Below are positions 14,183 to 21,179 of a stretch of 21,739 nucleotides of DNA, piece by piece. Origin of the DNA: Mucilaginibacter_A sp964244955 (lineage in GTDB: Bacteria > Bacteroidota > Bacteroidia > Sphingobacteriales > Sphingobacteriaceae); the NCBI GenBank assembly GCA_964244955.1, contig CAXTKQ010000063.1:1-21739 (forward strand), read 5' to 3'. The notes below the pieces were generated by a model. It saw only the letters and a program-made list of their open reading frames with translations, did not search any database and had not been told where the DNA came from. Each line of letters begins with the position of its first letter. Position 1 is the stretch's first letter. The position numbers and the translations under genes are program-made.

Positions 14183-15451
14183 TTATTTTACCTGGTTTAC
14201 AAATTGTACAACCGCATCAACCAATTTCGGATCAATTGGCAAATCAGGGTTGCTGTAAGTTTTTATATTTTGTGCCCGGTCGGCAGGTGCTTGTTTTAAC
14301 GCGTGGTTCATGCCTTCAACCAAAACCAAAGTTGCATCTTGTTTGGCTTTTTTTAAGTTTTGGGCATCGCCAACGCCCACTTGGATATCAGTTGTCCCTT
14401 GCACAATCAGCACCGGAATGTTTAACTTTTTAATCTCCGTTTGCGGGTTGTATTTGAACCAGGAAATAAGATAAGGCTGAACGCTGCGCCTAAACAAAGG
14501 CAAATTTCCGCCATCAGAAACCATCAAGCCCTTGGCCAAACTATCTAACTTTGCCACAGATGCTGTATAGATTTCGGGCGTTGCTTTTAACTGCTCCGCA
14601 ATAATCTTTTCAGCCTTGTTGCCCGCACCGGAAACTGAAATGTAACCATCTGCTTTTTCTTTTTCCACGGCAACCATTCCAATTAAAGAACCTTCGCTGT
14701 GGCCTAAAATAACCACTTTAGAAAACCGCGGGTCATCCTTCAATAGTTTAACCAACGCACTGGCATCGTTTACAAAATCATCAAAATGCGTATCTGCTTC
14801 GCTTTTTGCAGAAGTACTTTTGCCGATTGCCCTTTTATCATACCGTAAAGTTGCAATTCCGGCTTTGCCCAAAGCATCGGCCAGCAAAAAGTAGGAATTT
14901 GCATTGATCAAACCGGCACTGTTTCCGTTTCTATCGGTAGCGCCAGAACCGGCAATTATCAACACCACCGGAATTTTACCAATACTGTTTTTAGGCATCA
15001 ATAATGAGCCTGAAAGGCTGGCGTCCGGCAAACTTAGGTCAACAGGTGTTTCAGTTAAATTGGCATCAACCGTTAATGTCTTTTCTTCCTGAAACGGCTG
15101 AACCAACAAGCCGCCCATTTTATTTGCTGCGTCGAGGCTTATTTTCAACCCAAAAACACCATTGGCAAAAGTGGTTTTGTACAACGCAACAGACGAATTA
15201 AAGCTTTTAAATTCTGCACTTTTTATGTCGCCCAACTGCGCTTTGATCTGGTTCATGGTCGTACGCGTTTTTTCCAGCGGCAGTGCTGCCTGCATTTGTG
15301 CATTAAACTTGTTAAAAATACCTTCCGCATCTGCCTGGTTAAATTGGTTGATAAATTGGCCGACCGCTTCCTTGTAATTTGCAGGCTCGGTTTGTGCAAA
15401 AAGCAGACACGGAAAAAGTAGGGGTAAAAGAAGTAGTAAGGCTTTTTTCAT
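14183..15451 (-). CDS. Secreted alpha/beta hydrolase with N-terminal DUF3887-like domain
   Basis: 422 residues. Signal peptide MKKALLLLLPLLFPCLLFAQ, then an NTF2/DUF3887-like domain of about 90 residues (YKEAVGQFINQFNQADAEGI...), a beta linker, and an alpha/beta-hydrolase domain from about residue 145. The catalytic triad can be read directly: nucleophile Ser252 in GHSEGS, Asp355 in GTTDIQV and His383 in GMNHALK; the oxyanion-hole region is IAGSGATDRNGNS (166-178). Related proteins are periplasmic esterases or acyl hydrolases of unsettled substrate. It lies in an operon with two membrane proteins and a DUF2089 regulator (16 bp after the five-helix protein, 6 bp before the PH-like protein), which points to an envelope-related substrate. 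That is inference. Confidence 0.9.
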   Translation of the reverse strand: MKKALLLLLPLLFPCLLFAQTEPANYKEAVGQFINQFNQADAEGIFNKFNAQMQAALPLEKTRTTMNQIKAQLGDIKSAEFKSFNSSVALYKTTFANGVFGLKISLDAANKMGGLLVQPFQEEKTLTVDANLTETPVDLSLPDASLSGSLLMPKNSIGKIPVVLIIAGSGATDRNGNSAGLINANSYFLLADALGKAGIATLRYDKRAIGKSTSAKSEADTHFDDFVNDASALVKLLKDDPRFSKVVILGHSEGSLIGMVAVEKEKADGYISVSGAGNKAEKIIAEQLKATPEIYTASVAKLDSLAKGLMVSDGGNLPLFRRSVQPYLISWFKYNPQTEIKKLNIPVLIVQGTTDIQVGVGDAQNLKKAKQDATLVLVEGMNHALKQAPADRAQNIKTYSNPDLPIDPKLVDAVVQFVNQVK

Positions 15452-15467
15452 GATATTTTATTGTTTG

Positions 15468-16016
15468 TTAGATGTGCTGATAAACTTGATGGATAATTAT
15501 TTTAGAAAAGATTTCTGCAACGATAACCGAAACAACAAATCCCACAATTGCTTTGCTGCCTTTTAAATTGCATGAAATGGTAAAAGCGAAATACATTAAA
15601 GTAACCATCCAAATGGAAAGCAATGCAACGATCAAACCGGTGATTGCGATAACGGCAATATTATTTGCAGATGGAAACTGGTGCAAAGAAGGCACAAACC
15701 CAATCAAAGCAACAAACAACATCGGAAAACGTGCGAAAGCCAAAGTTCCGGCAACATCAATTATTCTGATTTTTGATTTTGAAAGAATGGAACCTGCAGC
15801 AAAAAAGATGATAGTTGCACTAAGCCAGGCATTAAGTTGTTCAAAAACATAGATGGATAATTTTGAAGGAAAACCAAAATGTGCATCAATTGCACCATCA
15901 AAATGAGTTTGGCTCAAATAAGATAGAATTAACGTAAGCAGCATCAGCAATAAACCAAAACCTAAAGCCTGCCAGCCGGCAACATATACAAAAGGATTAA
16001 ACAGCCATTTTTTCAT
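15468..16016 (-). CDS. Five-helix membrane protein (Yip1-like), unknown function
   Basis: 182 residues with about five hydrophobic helices, near residues 10-34, 60-78, 86-108, 118-146 and 155-176. The start MKKWLFNPFVYVAGWQALGF and the pattern of a long amphipathic linker after helix 1 resemble bacterial Yip1-type membrane proteins; the match is weak. No catalytic motif is visible. Its ATG overlaps the stop of the upstream DUF2089 gene by 4 bp (ATGA type), so the two are translationally coupled, and the secreted hydrolase follows 16 bp later. DUF2089 genes are often found next to membrane-protein genes, which suggests that the regulator controls, or is controlled with, this protein. Confidence 0.75.
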   Translation of the reverse strand: MKKWLFNPFVYVAGWQALGFGLLLMLLTLILSYLSQTHFDGAIDAHFGFPSKLSIYVFEQLNAWLSATIIFFAAGSILSKSKIRIIDVAGTLAFARFPMLFVALIGFVPSLHQFPSANNIAVIAITGLIVALLSIWMVTLMYFAFTISCNLKGSKAIVGFVVSVIVAEIFSKIIIHQVYQHI

Positions 16017-16303
16017 TTGGAATTATTAGTTTGTTTTTCGTTAGTTTCTATTTTCACAATTAAGTCATCCAACAAATTTCGTACAGATGGATAACTAAGG
16101 TTAAGTTTTTGCGCCATCACTTTTAAACTGCCGCTGCTTTTTACAAAATCAATGATAAAAGTTTGCTCTTCGGGCGTAAAACGTGCCAGCAAAGGCAAAA
16201 CAAAGTCGCCGGAAACAATTGTTTCACAATTGCCGCAGATTAAACTTTTAACGTTTAAAGCTGATGAACAACTCGGACAAATATGTGGAAGTTTCTTTTG
16301 CAT
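16013..16303 (-). CDS. DUF2089-family zinc-ribbon/HTH protein
   Basis: 96 residues. The N-terminus has two CxxC knuckles, CPSC (residues 9-12) and CGNC (23-26), a zinc ribbon. GDFVLPLLARFTPEEQTFII follows, then a helix-turn-helix-like segment GSLKVMAQKLNLSYPSVRNL with the SYPSVR recognition signature typical of DUF2089. It is probably a transcription regulator or adaptor; no ligand is known to me. It is the first gene of a tightly packed operon (4-bp overlap with the next gene) and may autoregulate it. A TAGTTTTG box at 16344-16351 lies about 40 bp upstream on the same strand. Confidence 0.88.
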   Translation of the reverse strand: MQKKLPHICPSCSSALNVKSLICGNCETIVSGDFVLPLLARFTPEEQTFIIDFVKSSGSLKVMAQKLNLSYPSVRNLLDDLIVKIETNEKQTNNSK

Positions 16304-16343
16304 TGGTTTAACAATTGTACTACTTTTTTTAATATTATTAATA

Positions 16344-16351
16344 CAAAACTA
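16344..16351 (-). promoter_or_regulatory. Candidate -7 box (TAGTTTTG) for the DUF2089 operon
   Basis: Exact TAnnTTTG match on the minus strand, 40 bp before the DUF2089 ATG, in a very A/T-rich divergent spacer shared with the aldo/keto reductase. No clear -33 TTG is visible. Confidence 0.4.
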
Positions 16352-16467
16352 AATAATATTTATTTTTTATTGAAATACATTAAAATTGCTGTTGCAGATA
16401 AACTTTCTGTTTGGTTTGCAGGTTAAATACTTTAAGCTACTTTTAGCAGAAAAAACCATCAGAAATT

Positions 16468-17460
16468 ATGACTTATACAGCCAATTCTTCCCGTTACCAA
16501 AATATGGAATACCGCCGCTGCGGCAAAAGCGGCATTAAACTACCGGCAGTTTCGCTGGGCTTATGGCACAACTTCGGCGATGTGGATGTGCTAGAAAATT
16601 TCCGCAATACGCTTAAAACTGCTTTTGACCATGGCGTTACGCATTTCGATTTGGCCAACAATTACGGTCCGCCAGCCGGTTCTGCCGAAGAAAATTTCGG
16701 ACGGATTTTGCACGAAGATTTTAAAAGCTACCGCGATGAACTGATCATTTCTACCAAAGCCGGTTATTATATGTGGGAAGGCCCGTACGGCGAATGGGGC
16801 TCGAAAAAATATTTGGTTTCCAGTTTAGACCAGAGTTTAAAACGCATGAAGCTGGATTACGTGGATATTTTTTACCACCACCGCCCCGACCCGGATACGC
16901 CTTTGGAAGAAACGATGGCTGCGTTGGATTTGATTGTGCGACAGGGAAAAGCGTTGTACGTCGGCATTTCCAATTATCATCCGGAGGAAGCCGCAAAAGC
17001 GTTGTACATTTTACGAAAATTAGGAACGCCCTGCCTCATCCATCAGCCTAAATATTCGTTGTTTGAGCGTTGGGTAGAAACAGAAGGCTTGTTGGATTTG
17101 CTGGAAAAAGAAGGCGTTGGGTGCATCCCGTTTTCGCCGCTGGCGCAAGGTTTATTGACGGATAAATATTTAAAAGGCATCCCCGAAGATTCGCGCATTG
17201 CCAAAGGTGTTGGCTTTTTAACCGAAAACAACCTGACCGAAGAAAAGCTAAACCAGGTTAAACAATTGAACGATGTAGCCCAGCAACGCGGACAAAAACT
17301 GGCGCATATGGCCCTTTCCTGGATTTTGAAAGACCCGCGCGTAACTTCTGTCCTCATCGGTGCCAGCAAACCGGAGCAGTTGAAAGATTCTTTAAAATGT
17401 TTGGACAATACTTCTTTTAGCCAGGAAGAATTGAAATTGATTGACGGGATTTTGGGATAA
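16468..17460 (+). CDS. yghZ: Aldo/keto reductase, L-glyceraldehyde-3-phosphate reductase (YghZ) type
   Basis: 330 residues of a TIM-barrel, NADPH-dependent aldo/keto reductase. It follows E. coli YghZ (346 residues) closely: YRRCGKSGIKLPAVSLGLWH, FDLANNYGPPAGSAEENFGR, STKAGYYMW, SLDQSLKRMKLDYVDIFYHH and LIGASKPEQL. The catalytic tetrad is intact: Asp61, Tyr66, Lys97 and His138. The C-terminal NADPH-binding segment VTSVLIGAS is present. It is slightly shorter than YghZ near residue 245 and at the C-terminus. The family reduces L-glyceraldehyde 3-phosphate and methylglyoxal, a detoxification role. It is a single-gene unit, divergent from the DUF2089 operon and convergent with the 206-aa gene across a hairpin repeat. 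Confidence 0.93.
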   Translation: MTYTANSSRYQNMEYRRCGKSGIKLPAVSLGLWHNFGDVDVLENFRNTLKTAFDHGVTHFDLANNYGPPAGSAEENFGRILHEDFKSYRDELIISTKAGYYMWEGPYGEWGSKKYLVSSLDQSLKRMKLDYVDIFYHHRPDPDTPLEETMAALDLIVRQGKALYVGISNYHPEEAAKALYILRKLGTPCLIHQPKYSLFERWVETEGLLDLLEKEGVGCIPFSPLAQGLLTDKYLKGIPEDSRIAKGVGFLTENNLTEEKLNQVKQLNDVAQQRGQKLAHMALSWILKDPRVTSVLIGASKPEQLKDSLKCLDNTSFSQEELKLIDGILG

Positions 17461-17469
17461 TAAATTTAG

Positions 17470-17514
17470 GGTGGTAAAAGAAGTATCAGGCTTTCTAATG
17501 CTTCTTTTATCACC
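17470..17514. repeat. Compact 45-bp hairpin repeat (CTTCTTTTA subtype)
   Basis: GGTGGTAAAAGAAGTAT (17470-17486) pairs over its full 17 bases with ATGCTTCTTTTATCACC (17498-17514), allowing G-T pairs, around an 11-nt loop. It lies between convergent genes and its right arm contains the stop codon of the 206-aa gene (17510-17512), so it may act as the 3' end structure for both transcripts. Confidence 0.85.
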
Positions 17515-18130
17515 TATTCTTAGGTTTTGGATTGATGCCGATGGCAGCACCTATGTAGAAAAAGAAAGATTGATCTATTTTTGATCCTACAATTTGCTCA
17601 GGAAATATTATTAGATGTTCTCCAAATTTGGGAGCTAAAAAAAGTGTTTTATTTAATTTATACCTTCCTAAATTAAATTCAATACGTGGCCCGCTTAAAT
17701 TTCCAGCAGAACCATATTTAGTATTGTTCAAATTAAACTCAGGAGTAAGATCAAAGTAGATATCCTTTTCGGCCTTTTCGTTTCTTTTATAGTTCGGGAT
17801 TATCTTGGCAAAAATTATATTATACAACCAGTATGGATAAATGGTAACACCTACGCCTGCTGCCAATACATTCAAATTCGAATTTCCGTATCTTCCATAA
17901 ACAGAACTGTATGCAGCGGTTGCATTTAAAGAAATCAGTTTTCCTAAAGAAAATTCCCGCCTTAAACCAATGCTGCCATAAGTTGTAAAAACACTTCTTG
18001 TTTGCTTATCGCCAACACCAAAACGCGGAATAATACTCCAAACAGAACGATAAGCTTTGTAAGTCAGCGTATCTTGTGCAAAGGATGAAATAGCAACCGT
18101 TAAAAGCAGAAAAGTAAAAAGTGTTTTCAT
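17510..18130 (-). CDS. Secreted beta-rich protein, probable outer-membrane protein, unknown family
   Basis: 206 residues with a clear signal peptide (MKTLFTFLLLTVAISSFAQ). The mature part alternates hydrophobic and polar residues with many Tyr, Phe and Gly (FTTYGSIGLRREFSLGKLIS, LNVLAAGVGVTIYPYWLYNI, GPRIEFNLGRYKLNKTLFLA), and the last strand SFFFYIGAAIGINPKPKNR would fit a small beta-barrel. I do not recognise a named family, and the C-terminal residue is not the aromatic residue usual for BAM substrates. The stop codon lies inside the hairpin repeat at 17470-17514. It is a monocistronic gene after the pnp terminator region. Confidence 0.7.
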   Translation of the reverse strand: MKTLFTFLLLTVAISSFAQDTLTYKAYRSVWSIIPRFGVGDKQTRSVFTTYGSIGLRREFSLGKLISLNATAAYSSVYGRYGNSNLNVLAAGVGVTIYPYWLYNIIFAKIIPNYKRNEKAEKDIYFDLTPEFNLNNTKYGSAGNLSGPRIEFNLGRYKLNKTLFLAPKFGEHLIIFPEQIVGSKIDQSFFFYIGAAIGINPKPKNR

Positions 18131-18208
18131 AAGCTTTGATTGATTTGAATCTTTTGTAAGATAGAAGTTTAAAGCTTACTTATTACTTTAATTAAAATTC
18201 AACCTATA

Positions 18209-18240
18209 AAAAAAGCCCTTCGTTTCCGAAGAGCTTTTCA
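18209..18240. terminator. Terminator downstream of pnp
   Basis: AAAAGCCCTTCG (18211-18222) pairs with CGAAGAGCTTTT (18227-18238) with one mismatch and a 4-nt loop TTTC. On the minus strand it is followed by a run of T (18205-18217 is A-rich on plus). About 25 bp after the pnp stop. Confidence 0.8.
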
Positions 18241-18260
18241 TTATAAATTTTAACAATCAC

Positions 18261-20393
18261 CTACTGTGCAGCTTCCGGTCTTGGCGGCCTTGGCATCAAA
18301 GCTTTTCTTGATAATTTCAGTTTGCCTTGTTTATCAATTTCCAGCAATTTCACTTTTACCATTTCGCCAACTTCAAAAATGCCGTCCATCGTTTCGTAGC
18401 GTTTCCAGTCAATTTCCGAAATGTGCAGCAAACCGTCTTTGCCCGGCATAATTTCCACGAAAGCGCCAAAAGGCATAATCGTTTTTACTTTGCCTTCGTA
18501 AGTTTCGCCAACTTCTGGTTTGGCCACAATGTTGCGGATTCGCGAAACGGCAGCATCAATAGCAGCTTTGTTATCTGCAAAAATCTCGATGATGCCTTTG
18601 TTGTCCACTTCTTCAATGGCAATGGTGGCACCGGTTTCGCGTTGCATTTCCTGGATGATTTTACCGCCGGGCCCGATCACCGCACCGATAAATTCTTTGT
18701 CAATCGTCATGCTTACAATACGCGGCGCATGTGGTTTAAAATCTTCGCGAGGTGCGGCAATCGTTTTCTTCATCTCGTTCAGGATGTGCAAACGTCCTTC
18801 TTTCGCCTGGTCCAATGCTTTGATTAACACTTCGTTGGACAGGCCGTTGATCTTCAAATCCATTTGGCAAGCTACAATGCCTTTTTCAGTGCCGGTAACT
18901 TTAAAATCCATATCGCCTAAATGGTCTTCATCGCCCAAAATATCAGAAAGGATGGCGTACTTGCCTGTTTTTTCGTCGGTAATTAAACCCATTGCAATCC
19001 CGGAAACCGGTGAAGTGATTTTGATACCGGCATCCATTAAAGCCAAAGTTCCGGCACAAACGGTTGCCATGGAAGACGAACCATTGGATTCTAAAATATC
19101 AGAAACCACACGGATGGTGTAAGGGTTTTGATCAGAACCAGGCAAAACTTTCTTTAAAGAACGCATGGCCAAATTGCCATGTCCAATTTCCCTGCGGCCT
19201 GCGCCGCGGTTTGGCTTTACTTCGCCGGTAGAAAAACCCGGGAAGTTGTAGTGCAACAGAAACTTGCTGTAACCGTTGATGAACGCCCCGTCAATCATTT
19301 GCTCATCGGTTTTAGAACCTAAAGTAACCGAAGTTAAAGATTGCGTTTCGCCGCGGGTAAAAACAGCAGAACCATGAGCGGCAGGCAAGTAACCAACTTC
19401 GCTCCAGATTGGGCGGATTTGCGTAGTTGCGCGGCCGTCCAAACGTTTGCCTTCGTTTAAAACCAAATTACGAACGGCATCGTACTGCACATCGTGGAAA
19501 TATTTTTTAGCTAATGAAACCTGAATTGGATCCGCATCTTCGCCCATCGTTGCAATATATTCGTCGCGGATTTTTTTGAAGTTTTCGCCTCTTTCATCCT
19601 TGCCGGATGCAGCAGCGGCAACGGCATAAGCTTTATCATAAGTAGCAGCAAAAACCGCTTCCCTCAACTCCGGGTTGCTGTTTTCATGGTTATAGGTACG
19701 CTTTTCGGTTTTGCCAACTTCGTTTGCCAGTTCAACTTGTGCGGCAACTTGTTTTTTGATGGCTTCATGTGCAAAGTTGATCGCTTCTACCATTTCGGTT
19801 TCCGCAATTTCGTTTGCTTCGCCTTCCACCATCACAATATCCGAAGCAGAACCCGCAACCATAAATTCTAAAGTTGCTTTTTCCAGTTCCGTCCGGGTTG
19901 GGTTGATGACTAATTTGCCATCAATTTTTGCCACGCGCACTTCGGAAATCGGCCCGTTAAAAGGGATGTTTGAAACGGAAATGGCAGCCGAAGCAGCCAA
20001 ACCGGCCAGGCAATCCGGCATGATGTCTTTATCGGCAGAAATTAAAGAGATCATCACTTGGGTATCGGCATGATAATCTTCGGGGAATAAAGGGCGCAAC
20101 GCACGGTCAACCAAACGCGAGATCAAAACCTCGTAATCCGACAAACGTGCCTCACGGCGCAAAAACCCGCCCGGAATCCGTCCGGTTGCTGCATACTTTT
20201 CCTGATAATCAACCGAAAGCGGTAAAAAATCCACGCCTTCTTTGGCTTCTTTGGAAGATACTACGGTTGCCAGCAACATCGTGTCGCCCATTTTTACCAC
20301 CACCGAGCCATCGGCCTGCTTGGCCAGTTTTCCCGTTTCGATCTCTACAATGCGGCCATCGCCCAGATCAATTGTTTTTTTAATTACGTTCAT
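18261..20393 (-). CDS. pnp: Polyribonucleotide nucleotidyltransferase (PNPase)
   Basis: 710 residues. PNPase degrades RNA 3' to 5' by phosphorolysis and can add heteropolymeric tails; it is a trimer in the cytoplasm. Two RNase PH domains are present: the first begins IDLGDGRIVEIETGKLAKQA and includes SVDYQEKYAATGRIPGGFLR; the second includes GEGKRLDGR-type NEGKRLDGRATTQIRPIWSE and RGETQSLTSVTLGSKTDEQM. The active-site acidic segment is LGDEDHLGDMDFKVTG. A KH domain (FIGAVIGPGGKIIQEMQRET) and an S1 domain (GETYEGKVKTIMPFGAFVEI...) finish the protein, so the domain set is complete and the length standard. It follows rpsO with an intervening terminator-like hairpin, the conserved rpsO-pnp arrangement. 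Confidence 0.98.
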   Translation of the reverse strand: MNVIKKTIDLGDGRIVEIETGKLAKQADGSVVVKMGDTMLLATVVSSKEAKEGVDFLPLSVDYQEKYAATGRIPGGFLRREARLSDYEVLISRLVDRALRPLFPEDYHADTQVMISLISADKDIMPDCLAGLAASAAISVSNIPFNGPISEVRVAKIDGKLVINPTRTELEKATLEFMVAGSASDIVMVEGEANEIAETEMVEAINFAHEAIKKQVAAQVELANEVGKTEKRTYNHENSNPELREAVFAATYDKAYAVAAAASGKDERGENFKKIRDEYIATMGEDADPIQVSLAKKYFHDVQYDAVRNLVLNEGKRLDGRATTQIRPIWSEVGYLPAAHGSAVFTRGETQSLTSVTLGSKTDEQMIDGAFINGYSKFLLHYNFPGFSTGEVKPNRGAGRREIGHGNLAMRSLKKVLPGSDQNPYTIRVVSDILESNGSSSMATVCAGTLALMDAGIKITSPVSGIAMGLITDEKTGKYAILSDILGDEDHLGDMDFKVTGTEKGIVACQMDLKINGLSNEVLIKALDQAKEGRLHILNEMKKTIAAPREDFKPHAPRIVSMTIDKEFIGAVIGPGGKIIQEMQRETGATIAIEEVDNKGIIEIFADNKAAIDAAVSRIRNIVAKPEVGETYEGKVKTIMPFGAFVEIMPGKDGLLHISEIDWKRYETMDGIFEVGEMVKVKLLEIDKQGKLKLSRKALMPRPPRPEAAQ

Positions 20394-20468
20394 TTTGTTG
20401 TTGTATCGGTTCGTTTTTCATCTTTAGAACGAACCTGTTTTTAGATAGATTTTACTTTTTTTTAAATT

Positions 20469-20500
20469 AAAAAAGCCATCTCCAGTTGGGATGGCTTTTT
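20469..20500 (-). terminator. Terminator/attenuator between rpsO and pnp
   Basis: AAAAAGCCATC (20470-20480) pairs with GATGGCTTTTT (20490-20500) around a 9-nt loop. On the minus strand the stem is followed by T-rich sequence. It is 19 bp after the rpsO stop and 76 bp before the pnp ATG. Confidence 0.8.
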
Positions 20501-20518
20501 GGAGGAAATTACTCCGGG

Positions 20519-20797
20519 TTATTTTATAATATCCCTTAGTTCCAGTGTTTTGATGATGGCACGGTAACGGTTAATGTCCTTTTTAAACAAATAGCCTAAC
20601 AAGGCCCGGCGTTTACCAACCAGTTTTTGCAAAGCCAACTGGGTAGAAAAATCCTTTTTGTTTGTTTTTAAATGCCCGGTTAAGTGGGCAATACGGGTAG
20701 TGAACAACGCCACCTGTCCTTCGGCAGAACCGGTATCGGCTGCACTTTGTCCGTGTTTTGCAAAAATCTCTGCTTTTGCTTCTTTACTTAAATACAT
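20519..20797 (-). CDS. rpsO: 30S ribosomal protein S15
   Basis: 92 residues, close to the usual 89. S15 binds the central domain of 16S rRNA and nucleates platform assembly. Typical blocks: MYLSKEAKAEIFAKHGQSAA, DTGSAEGQVALFTTRIAHLT, GHLKTNKKDFSTQLALQKLV and GKRRALLGYLFKKDINRYRA, including the conserved His-Leu and Arg-Arg rRNA-contact residues. The protein ends LRDIIK. It lies upstream of pnp on the same strand, as in most bacteria. The 382-bp spacer upstream contains three repeat units, the nearest of which begins about 50 bp before the start codon; no clean -7 box was found between them. Confidence 0.97.
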   Translation of the reverse strand: MYLSKEAKAEIFAKHGQSAADTGSAEGQVALFTTRIAHLTGHLKTNKKDFSTQLALQKLVGKRRALLGYLFKKDINRYRAIIKTLELRDIIK

Positions 20798-20847
20798 TAC
20801 CTGAATAATATTAAAGCGTATATAATTTTTGTGAACTGTGGCGCGAA

Positions 20848-20898
20848 GATAAAAGAAGTTAGTGTGTTATGCAAGTTGGGACCGATGCTTCTTTTATC
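20848..20898. repeat. Inverted-repeat element (GATAAAAGAAG ... CTTCTTTTATC)
   Basis: Perfect 11-bp arms at 20848-20858 and 20888-20898 around a 29-nt loop. It has the same core as the compact hairpins, about 50 bp upstream of the rpsO ATG. Its right arm also begins the composite repeat at 20885. Confidence 0.75.
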
Positions 20899-21004
20899 AG
20901 GCAAAATTTGCTTTGTCATTTCGACCGTAGGGAGAAATCCTATTTCAACTACGTAGTTTTAACTACCGCTTTGAAGAAGATTTCTCCCTTCGGCCAAAAT
21001 GACA
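20885..21004. repeat. Composite repeat copy 1 (core arm + TGTCATTTCGACC palindrome)
   Basis: ATGCTTCTTTTATC (20885-20898), then GGCAAAATTTGCTTTG, then a 26-bp imperfect inverted repeat: TGTCATTTCGACC...GAAATC (20914-20939) against GATTTCTCCC...ATGACA (20979-21004). It is repeated directly 157 bp further on. The region 20798-21179 holds no gene. Confidence 0.85.
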
Positions 21005-21041
21005 GCATTTTAAAACTTCCGGTTTTCCCGGCTTTTGTCTG

Positions 21042-21161
21042 ATGCTTCTTTTATCGGGCAAAATTTGCTTTGTCATTTCGACCGTAGGGAGAAATCCTAT
21101 TTCAACTATGTAGCTTTAACCACCGCTTAGAATAAGATTTCTTTCTTTGGTCGAGATGACA
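21042..21161. repeat. Composite repeat copy 2
   Basis: Direct repeat of 20885-21004 at a period of 157 bp: ATGCTTCTTTTATC at 21042-21055, palindrome arms at 21071-21096 and 21136-21161. The left half is nearly identical to copy 1; the right arm has diverged (GATTTCTTTCTTTGGTCGAG). Confidence 0.85.
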
Positions 21162-21179
21162 GCACTTCCCGACTTCTTT

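Noticed and set aside
15424..15437. TAAAAGAAG core at the start of the hydrolase gene.
   Set aside because: It lies in the Leu-rich signal peptide coding sequence; low-complexity codons explain the match.
17407..17423. ATACTTCTTTTAGCCAG inside the aldo/keto reductase gene resembles the repeat core.
   Set aside because: It encodes a normal, in-frame segment of the protein (NTSFSQEE) and has no pairing arm; taken as chance.
20885..21161. Direct repeats considered as a CRISPR array.
   Set aside because: Only two units of about 120 bp with palindromic interiors, and no cas genes; not a repeat-spacer pattern.
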